Of a stretch of 64,000 nt of DNA, positions 25,098 to 32,898 are shown piece after piece (position 1 is the first letter of the stretch; every line of letters begins with the position of its first letter). Source of the DNA: Aquimarina algiphila (GTDB taxonomy: Bacteria; Bacteroidota; Bacteroidia; Flavobacteriales; Flavobacteriaceae); contig NZ_VLNR01000021.1 in NCBI RefSeq assembly GCF_007489275.1, positions 1 to 64,000 on the forward strand. The letters run 5' to 3'. The notes under the pieces were generated by a model. That model made no database searches. It was given only the letters and a program-made list of their open reading frames with translations, and was not told the origin of the DNA. Both the position numbers and the translations under genes were made by a program.

Positions 25098-25170
25098 TGA
25101 CCGGGCTGGGGCTCGAACCCAGGACCCTCTCCTTAAAAGGGAGATGCTCTACCAACTGAGCTACCAGGTC
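25098..25170 (-). tRNA. tRNA-Lys (TTT), copy 2
   Basis: Same 73-base sequence as the tRNA-Lys at 24945-25017, including the T5-C68 acceptor mismatch. The 80 bases between the copies differ from other flanks, so the repeat is limited to the tRNA itself. Confidence 0.96.
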
Positions 25171-25303
25171 ATACATTCTTTTTCCTTGAATGCGGGTGCA
25201 AATATACTATCATTAATTTATTTTTCAAGAAGAAATTGATATAAATTTGCATTTTATTTTAAATGATATTTCTTTTGAGCAATATCAACTTAATTTTTAT
25301 GAT

Positions 25304-25825
25304 ATGAGTATAGTTTTAATTGGGTATATGGGGAGCGGAAAATCCTTGGTAGGCAGAGACTTGGCAAAAAAAATGAAATTAGAATACCTTGATTTGGATG
25401 AATATATAGAAAATCAAGAAAAAAAAACAATTTCAAAAATTTTTGAAGATCACGGCGAGATATATTTCAGAAAAAAGGAATCATTATACCTAAAAGAGGT
25501 CTTAGATAAGCATACTGATAGTGTAATTTCACTTGGCGGAGGTACACCTTGTTTTGCGGGAAATCTTGAAATTGTGAAAGAAAATGAAAATACAAAAAGT
25601 ATTTACTTACAAACATCATTGGATGAACTGACAAAAAGATTATTTGCAGAACGGAATAAAAGACCACTAATTGCTCATATCACAACGATCGATGAACTTA
25701 AAGATTTTGTTCGTAAACATCTTTTCGAAAGATCCTTCTACTATAATCAAGCCGATTATAAGGTGGTTACAGATCAAAAAGATGCAAATCAAATAAGTGA
25801 AGAAAGTATTTCTGCGTTATTTTAG
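25304..25825 (+). CDS. aroK: Shikimate kinase AroK, 173 aa
   Basis: Phosphorylates shikimate with ATP in the aromatic amino acid (chorismate) pathway; cytoplasmic. The Walker A motif GYMGSGKS is at residues 7-14, the LDLDEYIE shikimate-binding aspartate is near residue 32, the SLGGGTP glycine loop is near 80, and the ERNKRPL lid arginine is near 117. I chose the ATG at 25304. The open frame extends 19 codons upstream, but that extension is not family-like, and the chosen form has the usual 170-175 residues. The 3' end overlaps the convergent phosphoribosyltransferase gene by 9 bases. Confidence 0.93.
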   Translation: MSIVLIGYMGSGKSLVGRDLAKKMKLEYLDLDEYIENQEKKTISKIFEDHGEIYFRKKESLYLKEVLDKHTDSVISLGGGTPCFAGNLEIVKENENTKSIYLQTSLDELTKRLFAERNKRPLIAHITTIDELKDFVRKHLFERSFYYNQADYKVVTDQKDANQISEESISALF

Positions 25826-26329
25826 ATATGCACGATCTTCTCCTCCAAATTGTACTATGACATGCTCATGTAATGAAGTGGATAAAGAAATACCTTTAAA
25901 ATCTGCCTTGATAGGATATTTCTTGTGATTTCTGTTTACTAAAACCGCGGTTTTAAACCTAACTAAAGGAACATCTAAAAAGTGTTTTACACCATAGATA
26001 AGAGCTGTTCCCGAATTAAGAACATCATCAGCAAGAATTAAAGACTTGTTTTTATATTCAGAAGAGTTTAACGATGTCTTTACAGTATTTTGAGGAGATT
26101 TTTTATCCATTGTGACTGTGCATAATGTGACCTGGATGTTTGAAATATCTTCTAATGTCTCTTTTAATCTCTGTGCAAAAACGTATCCGTTTTCTGCAAT
26201 TCCTGCAATTATGATTTCTTTTTCGTCTACATTAGTTTCGTAGATTTGATATGCAATTCGTTTTATTTTATGTTGTATTTGCTCGTGCGTAAGGATTATA
26301 TTGTGGTCTGTTTGCATACTTAGATTCAT
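25817..26329 (-). CDS. Phosphoribosyltransferase, PyrR/Hpt-like, 170 aa
   Basis: Type I phosphoribosyltransferase fold. The PRPP-binding loop LILADDVLNSGTAL is near residues 95-108. GIAENGYVFAQRL provides the first active-site loop. The length is close to PyrR (about 180 aa), and small flavobacterial proteins of this kind stand beside shikimate kinase in related genomes. The base substrate (uracil, hypoxanthine or guanine) cannot be read from the sequence. The second methionine (residue 5, MQTDHN) is an alternative start. Confidence 0.85.
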   Translation of the reverse strand: MNLSMQTDHNIILTHEQIQHKIKRIAYQIYETNVDEKEIIIAGIAENGYVFAQRLKETLEDISNIQVTLCTVTMDKKSPQNTVKTSLNSSEYKNKSLILADDVLNSGTALIYGVKHFLDVPLVRFKTAVLVNRNHKKYPIKADFKGISLSTSLHEHVIVQFGGEDRAYLK

Positions 26330-26454
26330 TAGTCACTATTATAGAATAACAGGTAGACGATTAAAGATTTTCAAATATAAAAAAGAGTTTGTTAACCTTG
26401 ATGCAATCTATCAAATTCTAACGGTTTTGCGAATTTTAGAAACTTTTACCTTAA

Positions 26455-26850
26455 CTATTCTTCTTCTTCACTCGCAGTATTCGTACCATCAATATACCAA
26501 TCATCGATATCTCGTCTATCTTTTTTTGTAGGCCTTCCAGTTCCTTTTTTTCGATAATAATCTTTAGAATACTTTAAAAGGTCTAATTTTTGCAACGCTT
26601 CCTTAGGAGTGGTGTCTTTACGGTATATATCGACGAGCTTTGCTCCAATTCGATTATCAGGTGTATCTAATACAACAAGTTCATAGTTGATTTGATTTTT
26701 GCGAACGGTAATTTTATCCATTGGATAAATTTCTCTGGAAGGTTTAATAAGGGTGTCATTTACCCTAACTTTACCTTCTTTACATGCTTTTGTTGCGATA
26801 CTTCTTGTTTTAAAGTATCTGATACACCATAAATATTTGTCAACTCGCAT
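26455..26850 (-). CDS. S4-domain RNA-binding protein, Hsp15/RqcP-like, 131 aa
   Basis: Small S4 RNA-binding protein: MRVDKYLWCIRYFKTRSIATKACKEG-type opening, with the S4 fold over residues 1-65 including KVRVNDTLIKPSREI, then a basic tail (YYRKKGTGRPTKKDRRDID). It matches the heat-shock protein 15 family, which binds stalled 50S subunits carrying peptidyl-tRNA. The function here is inferred from the family. It is probably cytoplasmic. A promoter box TACTTTTG lies 44 bases upstream on the minus strand. Confidence 0.88.
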   Translation of the reverse strand: MRVDKYLWCIRYFKTRSIATKACKEGKVRVNDTLIKPSREIYPMDKITVRKNQINYELVVLDTPDNRIGAKLVDIYRKDTTPKEALQKLDLLKYSKDYYRKKGTGRPTKKDRRDIDDWYIDGTNTASEEEE

Positions 26851-26893
26851 AAAAAAATATTAAAATGCGTTTTTATATTAAATAATTGTAAAG

Positions 26894-26901
26894 CAAAAGT
26901 A
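26894..26901 (-). promoter_or_regulatory. -7 box for the S4-domain gene
   Basis: Minus-strand TACTTTTG (plus CAAAAGTA) fits TAnnTTTG in the divergent gap between the S4 gene and the FKBP-type lipoprotein. The -33 element is not clear. Confidence 0.4.
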
Positions 26902-26940
26902 CAAGAAAATCGTATCTTGCGCCTTCAAAAAAGTAATTAG

Positions 26941-27903
26941 ATGAATGTAAGAAAATATATTTTTGCCATTGTGTTGGTTGTGGTATCTTTATATGCTTGT
27001 AAAAGTGATGATGACGATGAAGCAGCAGCAGCTGTTCCTGCTAGAGATAGAGCAGAGCAACAAGTTACTGATGATGCAATGCTTCAGGAGTATTTAAAAA
27101 CTCATTTTTATAAAGTTGAAGATGTGTTTATAAATGGAGATACTACTCCAGAATATCAAATTGTCAAATTAGATACTATCGAAGGAGCTAATAGTGGAGA
27201 GCCGGCAATTTTTGATTCTGACCTTTTGACTACCAAGAAAATCACTAGTAATGATGTAGAATATAATCTTTATATTCTAAATTTAAATAGAGGAGAAGGA
27301 CCGCAACAACCCAGTTTTGCAGATTCTACTTTGGTAACCTATAAGGGTGAATTGTTATTTGATGATGATAATGGATTCGATAGTGCGGTTACACCAGTAT
27401 GGTTTAATCAGGTTAATTTAATAGAGGGTTGGAAGGAAGCTGTAGTAGATTTTAAGGGAACTCTTAGTGAAAATTTTGTTGAGAATTCTGATGGTACAGT
27501 ATCAGCAACCGGTTTTGGACATATGGTGATATTTATTCCTTCTGGACTTGGGTATTTTAATACTTCTCAGCCTGGAATCCCATCATACTCACCTTTGATC
27601 TTTAATATACAACTATATAAAGTAAATCAAGCCGATCATGATAGAGACGGAATTCCTTCTGATCTTGAAGATCTTGATGGTGATCGTATAGTTGCAGATG
27701 ATAATACCGACGGAGATGTATCTCCAAATTATCTTGATACCGATGATGATGGGGATGGTACACTAACCAGAGATGAAATTACAGTTACGGATAGTAATGC
27801 TGATGGTATTATAACAATAGATGAAATTACATTTTATGATGATGATGGGGATGGAGTGAGTAATCATCTCGACCCTGATGATAGAGATGTGAAAAATAAT
27901 TAA
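26941..27903 (+). CDS. FKBP-like lipoprotein with C-terminal calcium-binding-type repeats, 320 aa
   Basis: Signal peptide and lipobox SLYAC end at C20, followed by an acidic SDDDDE linker. Residues 60-235 resemble a diverged FKBP-type peptidyl-prolyl isomerase (STLVTYKGELLFDDDNGFDSA, then VDFKGTL and HMVIFIPSGLGYFN, an FKBP-like final strand). Residues 240-318 are a run of acidic D-x-D-x-D-G repeats (DHDRDGIPSDLEDLDGD and DTDDDGDGTLTRDEI) like thrombospondin type 3 or EF-hand calcium sites. It is probably an envelope folding factor whose tail is stabilised by calcium. It stands alone with a terminator directly behind it. Confidence 0.82.
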   Translation: MNVRKYIFAIVLVVVSLYACKSDDDDEAAAAVPARDRAEQQVTDDAMLQEYLKTHFYKVEDVFINGDTTPEYQIVKLDTIEGANSGEPAIFDSDLLTTKKITSNDVEYNLYILNLNRGEGPQQPSFADSTLVTYKGELLFDDDNGFDSAVTPVWFNQVNLIEGWKEAVVDFKGTLSENFVENSDGTVSATGFGHMVIFIPSGLGYFNTSQPGIPSYSPLIFNIQLYKVNQADHDRDGIPSDLEDLDGDRIVADDNTDGDVSPNYLDTDDDGDGTLTRDEITVTDSNADGIITIDEITFYDDDGDGVSNHLDPDDRDVKNN

Positions 27904-27904
27904 C

Positions 27905-27938
27905 AAAAAAACTCCGGTATATGTACCGGAGTTTTTTT
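27905..27938. terminator. Bidirectional intrinsic terminator
   Basis: ACTCCGGTA (27911-27919) pairs perfectly with TACCGGAGT (27924-27932), with A/T runs on both sides. It serves the FKBP-like lipoprotein gene on the plus strand and the porin-like gene on the minus strand. Confidence 0.9.
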
Positions 27939-27946
27939 GTTGGCTA

Positions 27947-28534
27947 TTATAAATCCAGAGAGACGCCTATTATAAATTGATTAGGTCTAGAATCTACTCT
28001 AATTCCATCATCTATAGATTCTGCTCGGTTTTTACTTAACCCTCTCTCATATCTAATGTCTGCATTAAAACTCCCTAATTGTAAACCGGCTCCAAATTGT
28101 AGGCCAACGGTAAACTCGTTTTTGACATCACCAAGCCTTACGTCTTCCAGGTCGTTTTCTACTATATATTGCAAAGAAGGTCCTCCAAAGACATGTATGG
28201 GTCCTAAAACAGAAATTCCCAGAAGAATAGGCAAGTCTAGTTTTTTGATATTATAATCAAGATCGGTTCCTCCAACATTAGTATATGTACTATTGTTTAC
28301 AGTGTATTGTAATTCTGGTTTAAGATAAATATTGTCAGTTAATTTTCCTCTCAAAAATACACCTAGATGGTAGCCGACTCGATCGTCTGCCCGAACACTG
28401 GTTACATCTGCAACTTCGATTTTACCATTGTCTCCATAATTAAGACCAGCCTTTACTCCAAAAGTTATTTTTTTCTCCTGAGCAAAAAGAGAGCAAGAGA
28501 TAAATAACAAAAAAAATACAAATACATTTTTCAT
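27947..28534 (-). CDS. Outer-membrane beta-barrel protein, OmpA-barrel/porin family, 195 aa
   Basis: Signal peptide MKNVFVFFLLFISCSLFAQ, then an eight-strand-type barrel of about 170 residues. KKITFGVKAGLNYGDN opens it, YHLGVFLRGKL and LKPELQYTVN are typical strands, and FIIGVSLDL is the closing strand. This is the PorT/OMP_b-brl family style common in Bacteroidota. Function is unknown. It is flanked by terminators on both sides and is monocistronic. Confidence 0.85.
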   Translation of the reverse strand: MKNVFVFFLLFISCSLFAQEKKITFGVKAGLNYGDNGKIEVADVTSVRADDRVGYHLGVFLRGKLTDNIYLKPELQYTVNNSTYTNVGGTDLDYNIKKLDLPILLGISVLGPIHVFGGPSLQYIVENDLEDVRLGDVKNEFTVGLQFGAGLQLGSFNADIRYERGLSKNRAESIDDGIRVDSRPNQFIIGVSLDL

Positions 28535-28635
28535 TGTAAAATAATTTTACTTTAAAGATTAATAAATAATTTGAGTGATTTTGGTGTAATGGCTAGTGTT
28601 TATAAAACGATTAGAATACCTTTTTATTCTTTCTA

Positions 28636-28674
28636 AAAACAAAAAACCTTCTGAAATAAATCAGAAGGTTTTCT
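28636..28674 (-). terminator. Intrinsic terminator of the transketolase operon
   Basis: AAAACCTTCTGA (28643-28654) pairs with TCAGAAGGTTTT (28661-28672) around six bases. On the minus strand, it is followed by a T-rich tract, 25 bases after the stop codon of the C-terminal transketolase subunit. Confidence 0.88.
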
Positions 28675-28698
28675 TAAATATGCTTTATTTTATAAGTA

Positions 28699-29652
28699 TT
28701 ATTTTCTTTGTATTGCTTTTTGAGAAGCTTTAACGATGGCTTCAGCGTTTAAACCATATTTTTCCATAAGTTGTGCAGGTGTTCCACTTTCTCCAAAAGT
28801 ATCATTAGTAGCAATGAATTCTTGTGGAGTAGGATGATTTTTAGTTAGAACTCTAGAAACACTTTCTCCTAAACCTCCCAAGAAATTATGTTCTTCTGCA
28901 GTAACAACACAACCTGTTTTCTTTACAGAATTTAAGATTGCTTCGTCATCTAATGGCTTTATCGTGTGTATATTAATAACTTCTGCACTTATTCCTTGCT
29001 CTGATAATGATTCAGCGGCTTGTAATGCTTCCCAAACCAAGTGACCAGTCGCCACAATAGTAACATCAGTACCTTCTTGTAATAGAACGGCTTTTCCGAT
29101 TTCGAATTTTTGATCTTCCGCAGTAAAATTAGCTACTTTTGGTCTACCAAAACGCAAGTAAACAGGACCTTGATGATCTGCTATGGCAATTGTAGCTGCT
29201 TTTGTTTGGTTATAATCACATGTGTTGATTACAGTCATCCCAGGAAGCATTTTCATAAGACCTATATCTTCAAGGATTTGGTGTGTAGCACCATCTTCTC
29301 CTAAAGTTAATCCAGCATGAGAAGCACAAATCTTTACATTTTTACCACTATATGCGATAGATTGACGTATTTGATCATAAACACGACCAGTCGAAAAATT
29401 TGCAAATGTTCCTGTAAAAGGAATTTTACCTCCTATGGTTAATCCGGCTGCAATTCCCATCATATTTGCTTCAGCAATACCTATCTGGAAAAAACGCTCA
29501 GGATGATTTGCAATAAAAGCATCCATTTTTAAAGAACCAATCAAATCAGCACATAAGGCTACTACATTTTCATTAGTTTTTCCCAATTCTTCCAAACCGG
29601 CTCCAAAACCAGAACGTGTATCCTTTTTTCCTGTATCTATATATTTTTTCAT
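28699..29652 (-). CDS. Transketolase, C-terminal subunit, 317 aa
   Basis: Pyrimidine-binding plus C-terminal domains of a split transketolase (pentose phosphate pathway, transfer of two-carbon ketol units). Landmarks are SGFGAGLEELGKTNENVVAL at the start, FFQIGIAEANMMGIAAGL with the glutamate that activates thiamine diphosphate, ASHAGLTLGEDGATHQ, and the C-terminal EEHNFLGGLGESV. The length fits the second half of a bacterial transketolase. The N-terminal subunit is encoded 21 bases upstream; both are needed for a full active site. Confidence 0.93.
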   Translation of the reverse strand: MKKYIDTGKKDTRSGFGAGLEELGKTNENVVALCADLIGSLKMDAFIANHPERFFQIGIAEANMMGIAAGLTIGGKIPFTGTFANFSTGRVYDQIRQSIAYSGKNVKICASHAGLTLGEDGATHQILEDIGLMKMLPGMTVINTCDYNQTKAATIAIADHQGPVYLRFGRPKVANFTAEDQKFEIGKAVLLQEGTDVTIVATGHLVWEALQAAESLSEQGISAEVINIHTIKPLDDEAILNSVKKTGCVVTAEEHNFLGGLGESVSRVLTKNHPTPQEFIATNDTFGESGTPAQLMEKYGLNAEAIVKASQKAIQRK

Positions 29653-29673
29653 TTTGTTTTTAATTTGGGTAAT

Positions 29674-30519
29674 TTAATAGTCACCTAATGTTTCAGGGTT
29701 TTGCTCTAATCCAATTGCTAATTGCTCGTCATTAGGAGCTTTACCATGCCATGCATGAGTATGCATCATAAAATCAACTCCATTACCCATTATAGTGTGT
29801 AATAATACACAAACTGGTTTCCCTTTTCCTGTTCTGCTCTTAGCTTCCTGAAGTCCTTCAATTACAGCGTTGATATTATTACCATCTTTTACTTCCAAAA
29901 CGTCCCATCCAAAAGCTTCAAATTTACCTTTTAGACTTCCCATAGCAAGTACATCATCGGTAGATCCATCAATTTGCTGACCATTAAGATCAATAGTAGC
30001 AATAATATTATCTACTTTTTTTCCAGCGGCATACATAATAGCTTCCCAATTTTGACCTTCTTGAAGCTCTCCATCACCATGAAGGCTATATACAAGATGA
30101 GGATCATTGTTTAGTTTCTTGGCTTGTGCTGCTCCCAGAGCGACAGACATTCCCTGTCCTAATGATCCAGAAGCAATTCTGATACCAGGAAGTCCCTCAT
30201 GTGTAGTAGGGTGTCCTTGTAATCTGCTGTTGATTAGCCTGAAAGTGTTAAGTTCTTCTACAGGAAAGTATCCGCTTCTTGCCAATACGCTGTAGTACAC
30301 AGGTGAAATATGACCATTAGATAGGAAGAAAATATCTTCACCTATACCATCCATGTCAAAATCGTCTTTTCGTTCTAAAACCTCTTGAAAAAGGGCGACA
30401 AAAAATTCTGTACAACCTAAAGAACCACCTGGATGACCAGAATTGACTTTGTGTACTTGTCTTAAAATGTCTCTGCGAACCTGTGTTGCAAAATCCTCTA
30501 ATTGTTTTGTTTTTGGCAT
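29674..30519 (-). CDS. Transketolase, N-terminal subunit, 281 aa
   Basis: Thiamine-diphosphate pyrophosphate-binding half of a split transketolase. Landmarks are NSGHPGGSLGCTEFFVALF, GSLGQGMSVALGAAQAKKL, and the metal/diphosphate motif GDGELQEGQNWEA followed by NIIATIDLN. I chose the ATG at 30519 (MPKTKQLEDFA). A longer frame to 30651 is open, but a TTTG-N19-TATTTTTG promoter lies inside that extension, so the long form is unlikely. The C-terminal subunit follows by 21 bases. Confidence 0.94.
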   Translation of the reverse strand: MPKTKQLEDFATQVRRDILRQVHKVNSGHPGGSLGCTEFFVALFQEVLERKDDFDMDGIGEDIFFLSNGHISPVYYSVLARSGYFPVEELNTFRLINSRLQGHPTTHEGLPGIRIASGSLGQGMSVALGAAQAKKLNNDPHLVYSLHGDGELQEGQNWEAIMYAAGKKVDNIIATIDLNGQQIDGSTDDVLAMGSLKGKFEAFGWDVLEVKDGNNINAVIEGLQEAKSRTGKGKPVCVLLHTIMGNGVDFMMHTHAWHGKAPNDEQLAIGLEQNPETLGDY

Positions 30520-30549
30520 TATAATGCTGATTTCTTGATAATAAAAGCC

Positions 30550-30580
30550 CAAAAATACAGGTTTTGTATACGGTGACAAA
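30550..30580 (-). promoter_or_regulatory. Sigma-A promoter of the transketolase operon
   Basis: Minus strand: TTTG (30577-30580), 19 bases, then TATTTTTG (30550-30557), a full match to the Bacteroidota consensus. Transcription would begin near 30543, about 24 bases before the chosen start codon. Confidence 0.75.
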
Positions 30581-30667
30581 ATGTATACAGCGCTTTTAAT
30601 TAAGAAACTATTGTTAATAACGAAAAGTTTTCGAAAACCTAAGTTTATCAAAGTGATTTTAGTTAGT

Positions 30668-30675
30668 TATCTTTG
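30668..30675 (+). promoter_or_regulatory. -7 box upstream of tgt
   Basis: TATCTTTG fits TAnnTTTG, 20 bases before the tgt start codon. A GTTTATC element at 30642-30648 sits near the -33 position but is imperfect. Confidence 0.5.
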
Positions 30676-30695
30676 CGCTCTACCAAATAGGAATT

Positions 30696-31826
30696 ATGCA
30701 ATTTGACCTTTTGTCCAAAGACTCTCAAAGTAAAGCGAGAGCAGGAAAAATAACCACAGATCACGGTATTATCGAAACTCCAATTTTTATGCCGGTTGGT
30801 ACTGTAGCTACTGTAAAAGGAGTACACCAAAGAGAGTTGAAAAATGATATTAACCCTGATATTATATTAGGAAATACATATCATTTATATTTAAGACCTC
30901 AAACACCAATTTTGGAAAAAGCAGGAGGACTGCATAAGTTCATGAATTGGGATAGAAATATTCTTACAGATAGTGGTGGATATCAGGTGTATTCTTTGTC
31001 AGCTAATCGTAAGATAAAAGAAGAAGGCGTAAAGTTTAAATCGCATATAGATGGCTCTTATCATGTTTTTACTCCAGAAAATGTAATGGAGATTCAACGT
31101 ACAATTGGAGCAGATATTATTATGGCTTTCGATGAGTGTACTCCGTACCCTTGTGACTATAGATATGCAAAAAGAAGTATGCATATGACTCATAGGTGGT
31201 TGGATCGTTGTATGCAACATTTAGAAAAAATTCCGGTTAAGTATGGGTATGATCAAGCTTTTTTTCCGATTGTGCAAGGAAGTACATATAAAGATCTAAG
31301 AGAACAATCTGCAGAGTATATTGCAAATGCAGGAGCTGTGGGTAATGCAATAGGAGGATTATCTGTAGGAGAACCAGCTGAAGAAATGTATGCAATGACA
31401 GAGGTTGTCACTAATATTTTACCAGAAGATAAACCAAGGTATCTTATGGGAGTGGGTACGCCTATTAACATATTAGAAAATATTGCTTTGGGGGTAGATA
31501 TGTTTGATTGCGTTATGCCTACGCGTAATGCGCGAAATGGAATGTTATTTGCGGCACATGGTACTATTAACATAAAAAATAAAAAATGGGAAGATGATTT
31601 TTCTGCAATTGATGAGATGGGAATCACCTTTGTAGACACAGAGTATTCAAAAGCTTATCTAAGACATCTATTCTCTGTAAATGAATTGTTAGGGAAACAG
31701 ATTGCAACCATACATAATTTAGGCTTTTATTTATGGTTGGTTAGAGAGGCAAGAAAACATATATTAGCTGGGGATTTTAATTCCTGGAAAAATATGATGG
31801 TTAAACAAATGGATAAAAGATTATAG
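30696..31826 (+). CDS. tgt: Queuine/preQ1 tRNA-ribosyltransferase Tgt, 376 aa
   Basis: Exchanges guanine 34 of GUN-anticodon tRNAs for the queuine precursor. The active-site aspartates are present: D92 in TDSGGYQVYS and the nucleophile in VDMFDCVMPTRNARNG. FDECTPYP and IVQGSTYKDLR are further family blocks. The zinc-binding cysteine cluster (C-x-C-x2-C) that normally precedes the Y-S-R-A-Y-L-x-H-L helix is missing; the aligned positions are G309, T311 and D314 in IDEMGITFVDTEYSKAYL, although the zinc histidine in TIHNL remains. The LptF/G-type permease gene begins one base after the stop. Confidence 0.95.
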   Translation: MQFDLLSKDSQSKARAGKITTDHGIIETPIFMPVGTVATVKGVHQRELKNDINPDIILGNTYHLYLRPQTPILEKAGGLHKFMNWDRNILTDSGGYQVYSLSANRKIKEEGVKFKSHIDGSYHVFTPENVMEIQRTIGADIIMAFDECTPYPCDYRYAKRSMHMTHRWLDRCMQHLEKIPVKYGYDQAFFPIVQGSTYKDLREQSAEYIANAGAVGNAIGGLSVGEPAEEMYAMTEVVTNILPEDKPRYLMGVGTPINILENIALGVDMFDCVMPTRNARNGMLFAAHGTINIKNKKWEDDFSAIDEMGITFVDTEYSKAYLRHLFSVNELLGKQIATIHNLGFYLWLVREARKHILAGDFNSWKNMMVKQMDKRL

Positions 31827-31827
31827 A

Positions 31828-32898
31828 TTGAAGATATTAGATTGGTACATACTTAAAAGGTATTTAGGTACATTTTTTACAATGATTCTGTTGTTTATTC
31901 CGATAGGAATTATAGTAGATCTTTCTGAAAAAATAGATAACATGCTAGAACATAGTGTTCCTTTTAATGCTATAGTTGGGTATTATCTTGATTTTACAGT
32001 CTATTTTGCCAATTTATTATTTCCACTTTTTGTATTTCTATCTGTAATTTGGTTTACATCTAAGCTGGCAAATAAAACCGAAATTATTGCTTTTTTGAGT
32101 TCAGGGGTTTCTTTCTGGAGGTTTCTTCGCCCTTATATGATTGGAGCTGTTCTCATTTGTCTAGGTGCATTGGTTATGGGATTATTTCTAGCACCAAGAG
32201 CTAGTAAAGGGTTTAATGAATTTAAATATTCTTATCTTAAGAAAGGACGAAAAGTACAGGATACTAAGAACATATATCGTCAACTTAATGATAGTGTCTT
32301 TCTATATGCCAATAATTTTAAACCTTTAGATAAATCTGCGACTAACTTTACTATAGAATATTTTAGCGGTAATACATTAACAACAAAGATATCTGCCAAA
32401 AAAATTACATTTAAAGACAGTATTTATGAATTACAAAATTATGTAAAACGAAGAGTTTTAAAAGATAGAGATATTATCGAGAAAGGTAAAACAAAAGATA
32501 CAGTCTTACCTTTTAATATTGATGAATTTACATCCGTCTCTTACGTAGCTGAAACTCTTAATTATGCAGAACTTAGTAAGTTTATAGAGAAAGAAAGTAA
32601 AAGAGGATCTTCTGACATTAATAGATATAAGGTAGTTGCATATAAAAGATGGAGTTTGCCGATATCAGCATTTATCCTAACCATTATTGGAGTAGCAGTT
32701 TCATCTATGAAAAGAAGAGGAGGTATGGGGGTGAACCTTGCTGTAGGTATTTCTTTGGCTTTTGTTTTTATATTTTTTGATAAAGTTTTGGGGACCCTTG
32801 CTAATCAGTCTGATTTTCCACCTATTGTAGCGGTCTGGTTTCCCAATATATCCTTCGGAATTTTAGCTATATATTTATTATACAATGCCAAACGCTAA
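31828..32898 (+). CDS. LptF/LptG-family (YjgP/YjgQ) permease, 356 aa
   Basis: Inner-membrane permease of the lipopolysaccharide export family. It starts at TTG, one base after tgt. KILDWYILKRYLGTF opens the first of three N-terminal helices; a periplasmic beta-jellyroll domain spans about residues 130-255; three C-terminal helices follow, including AFILTIIGVAVSSMKRRGGMG. It would pair with LptB and pass LPS to the periplasmic bridge. Bacteroidota often encode LptF and LptG apart, and which one this is cannot be decided. The EamA gene overlaps its end by 14 bases. Confidence 0.88.
   Translation: MKILDWYILKRYLGTFFTMILLFIPIGIIVDLSEKIDNMLEHSVPFNAIVGYYLDFTVYFANLLFPLFVFLSVIWFTSKLANKTEIIAFLSSGVSFWRFLRPYMIGAVLICLGALVMGLFLAPRASKGFNEFKYSYLKKGRKVQDTKNIYRQLNDSVFLYANNFKPLDKSATNFTIEYFSGNTLTTKISAKKITFKDSIYELQNYVKRRVLKDRDIIEKGKTKDTVLPFNIDEFTSVSYVAETLNYAELSKFIEKESKRGSSDINRYKVVAYKRWSLPISAFILTIIGVAVSSMKRRGGMGVNLAVGISLAFVFIFFDKVLGTLANQSDFPPIVAVWFPNISFGILAIYLLYNAKR

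Noticed and set aside
25247-25303. Longer N-terminus for shikimate kinase
   Set aside because: The ATP-loop strand of the family begins at the downstream methionine; the extra 19 residues have no counterpart.
29674-30651. Longer N-terminus for the transketolase subunit
   Set aside because: The extension is not family-like and contains the TTTG-N19-TATTTTTG promoter.
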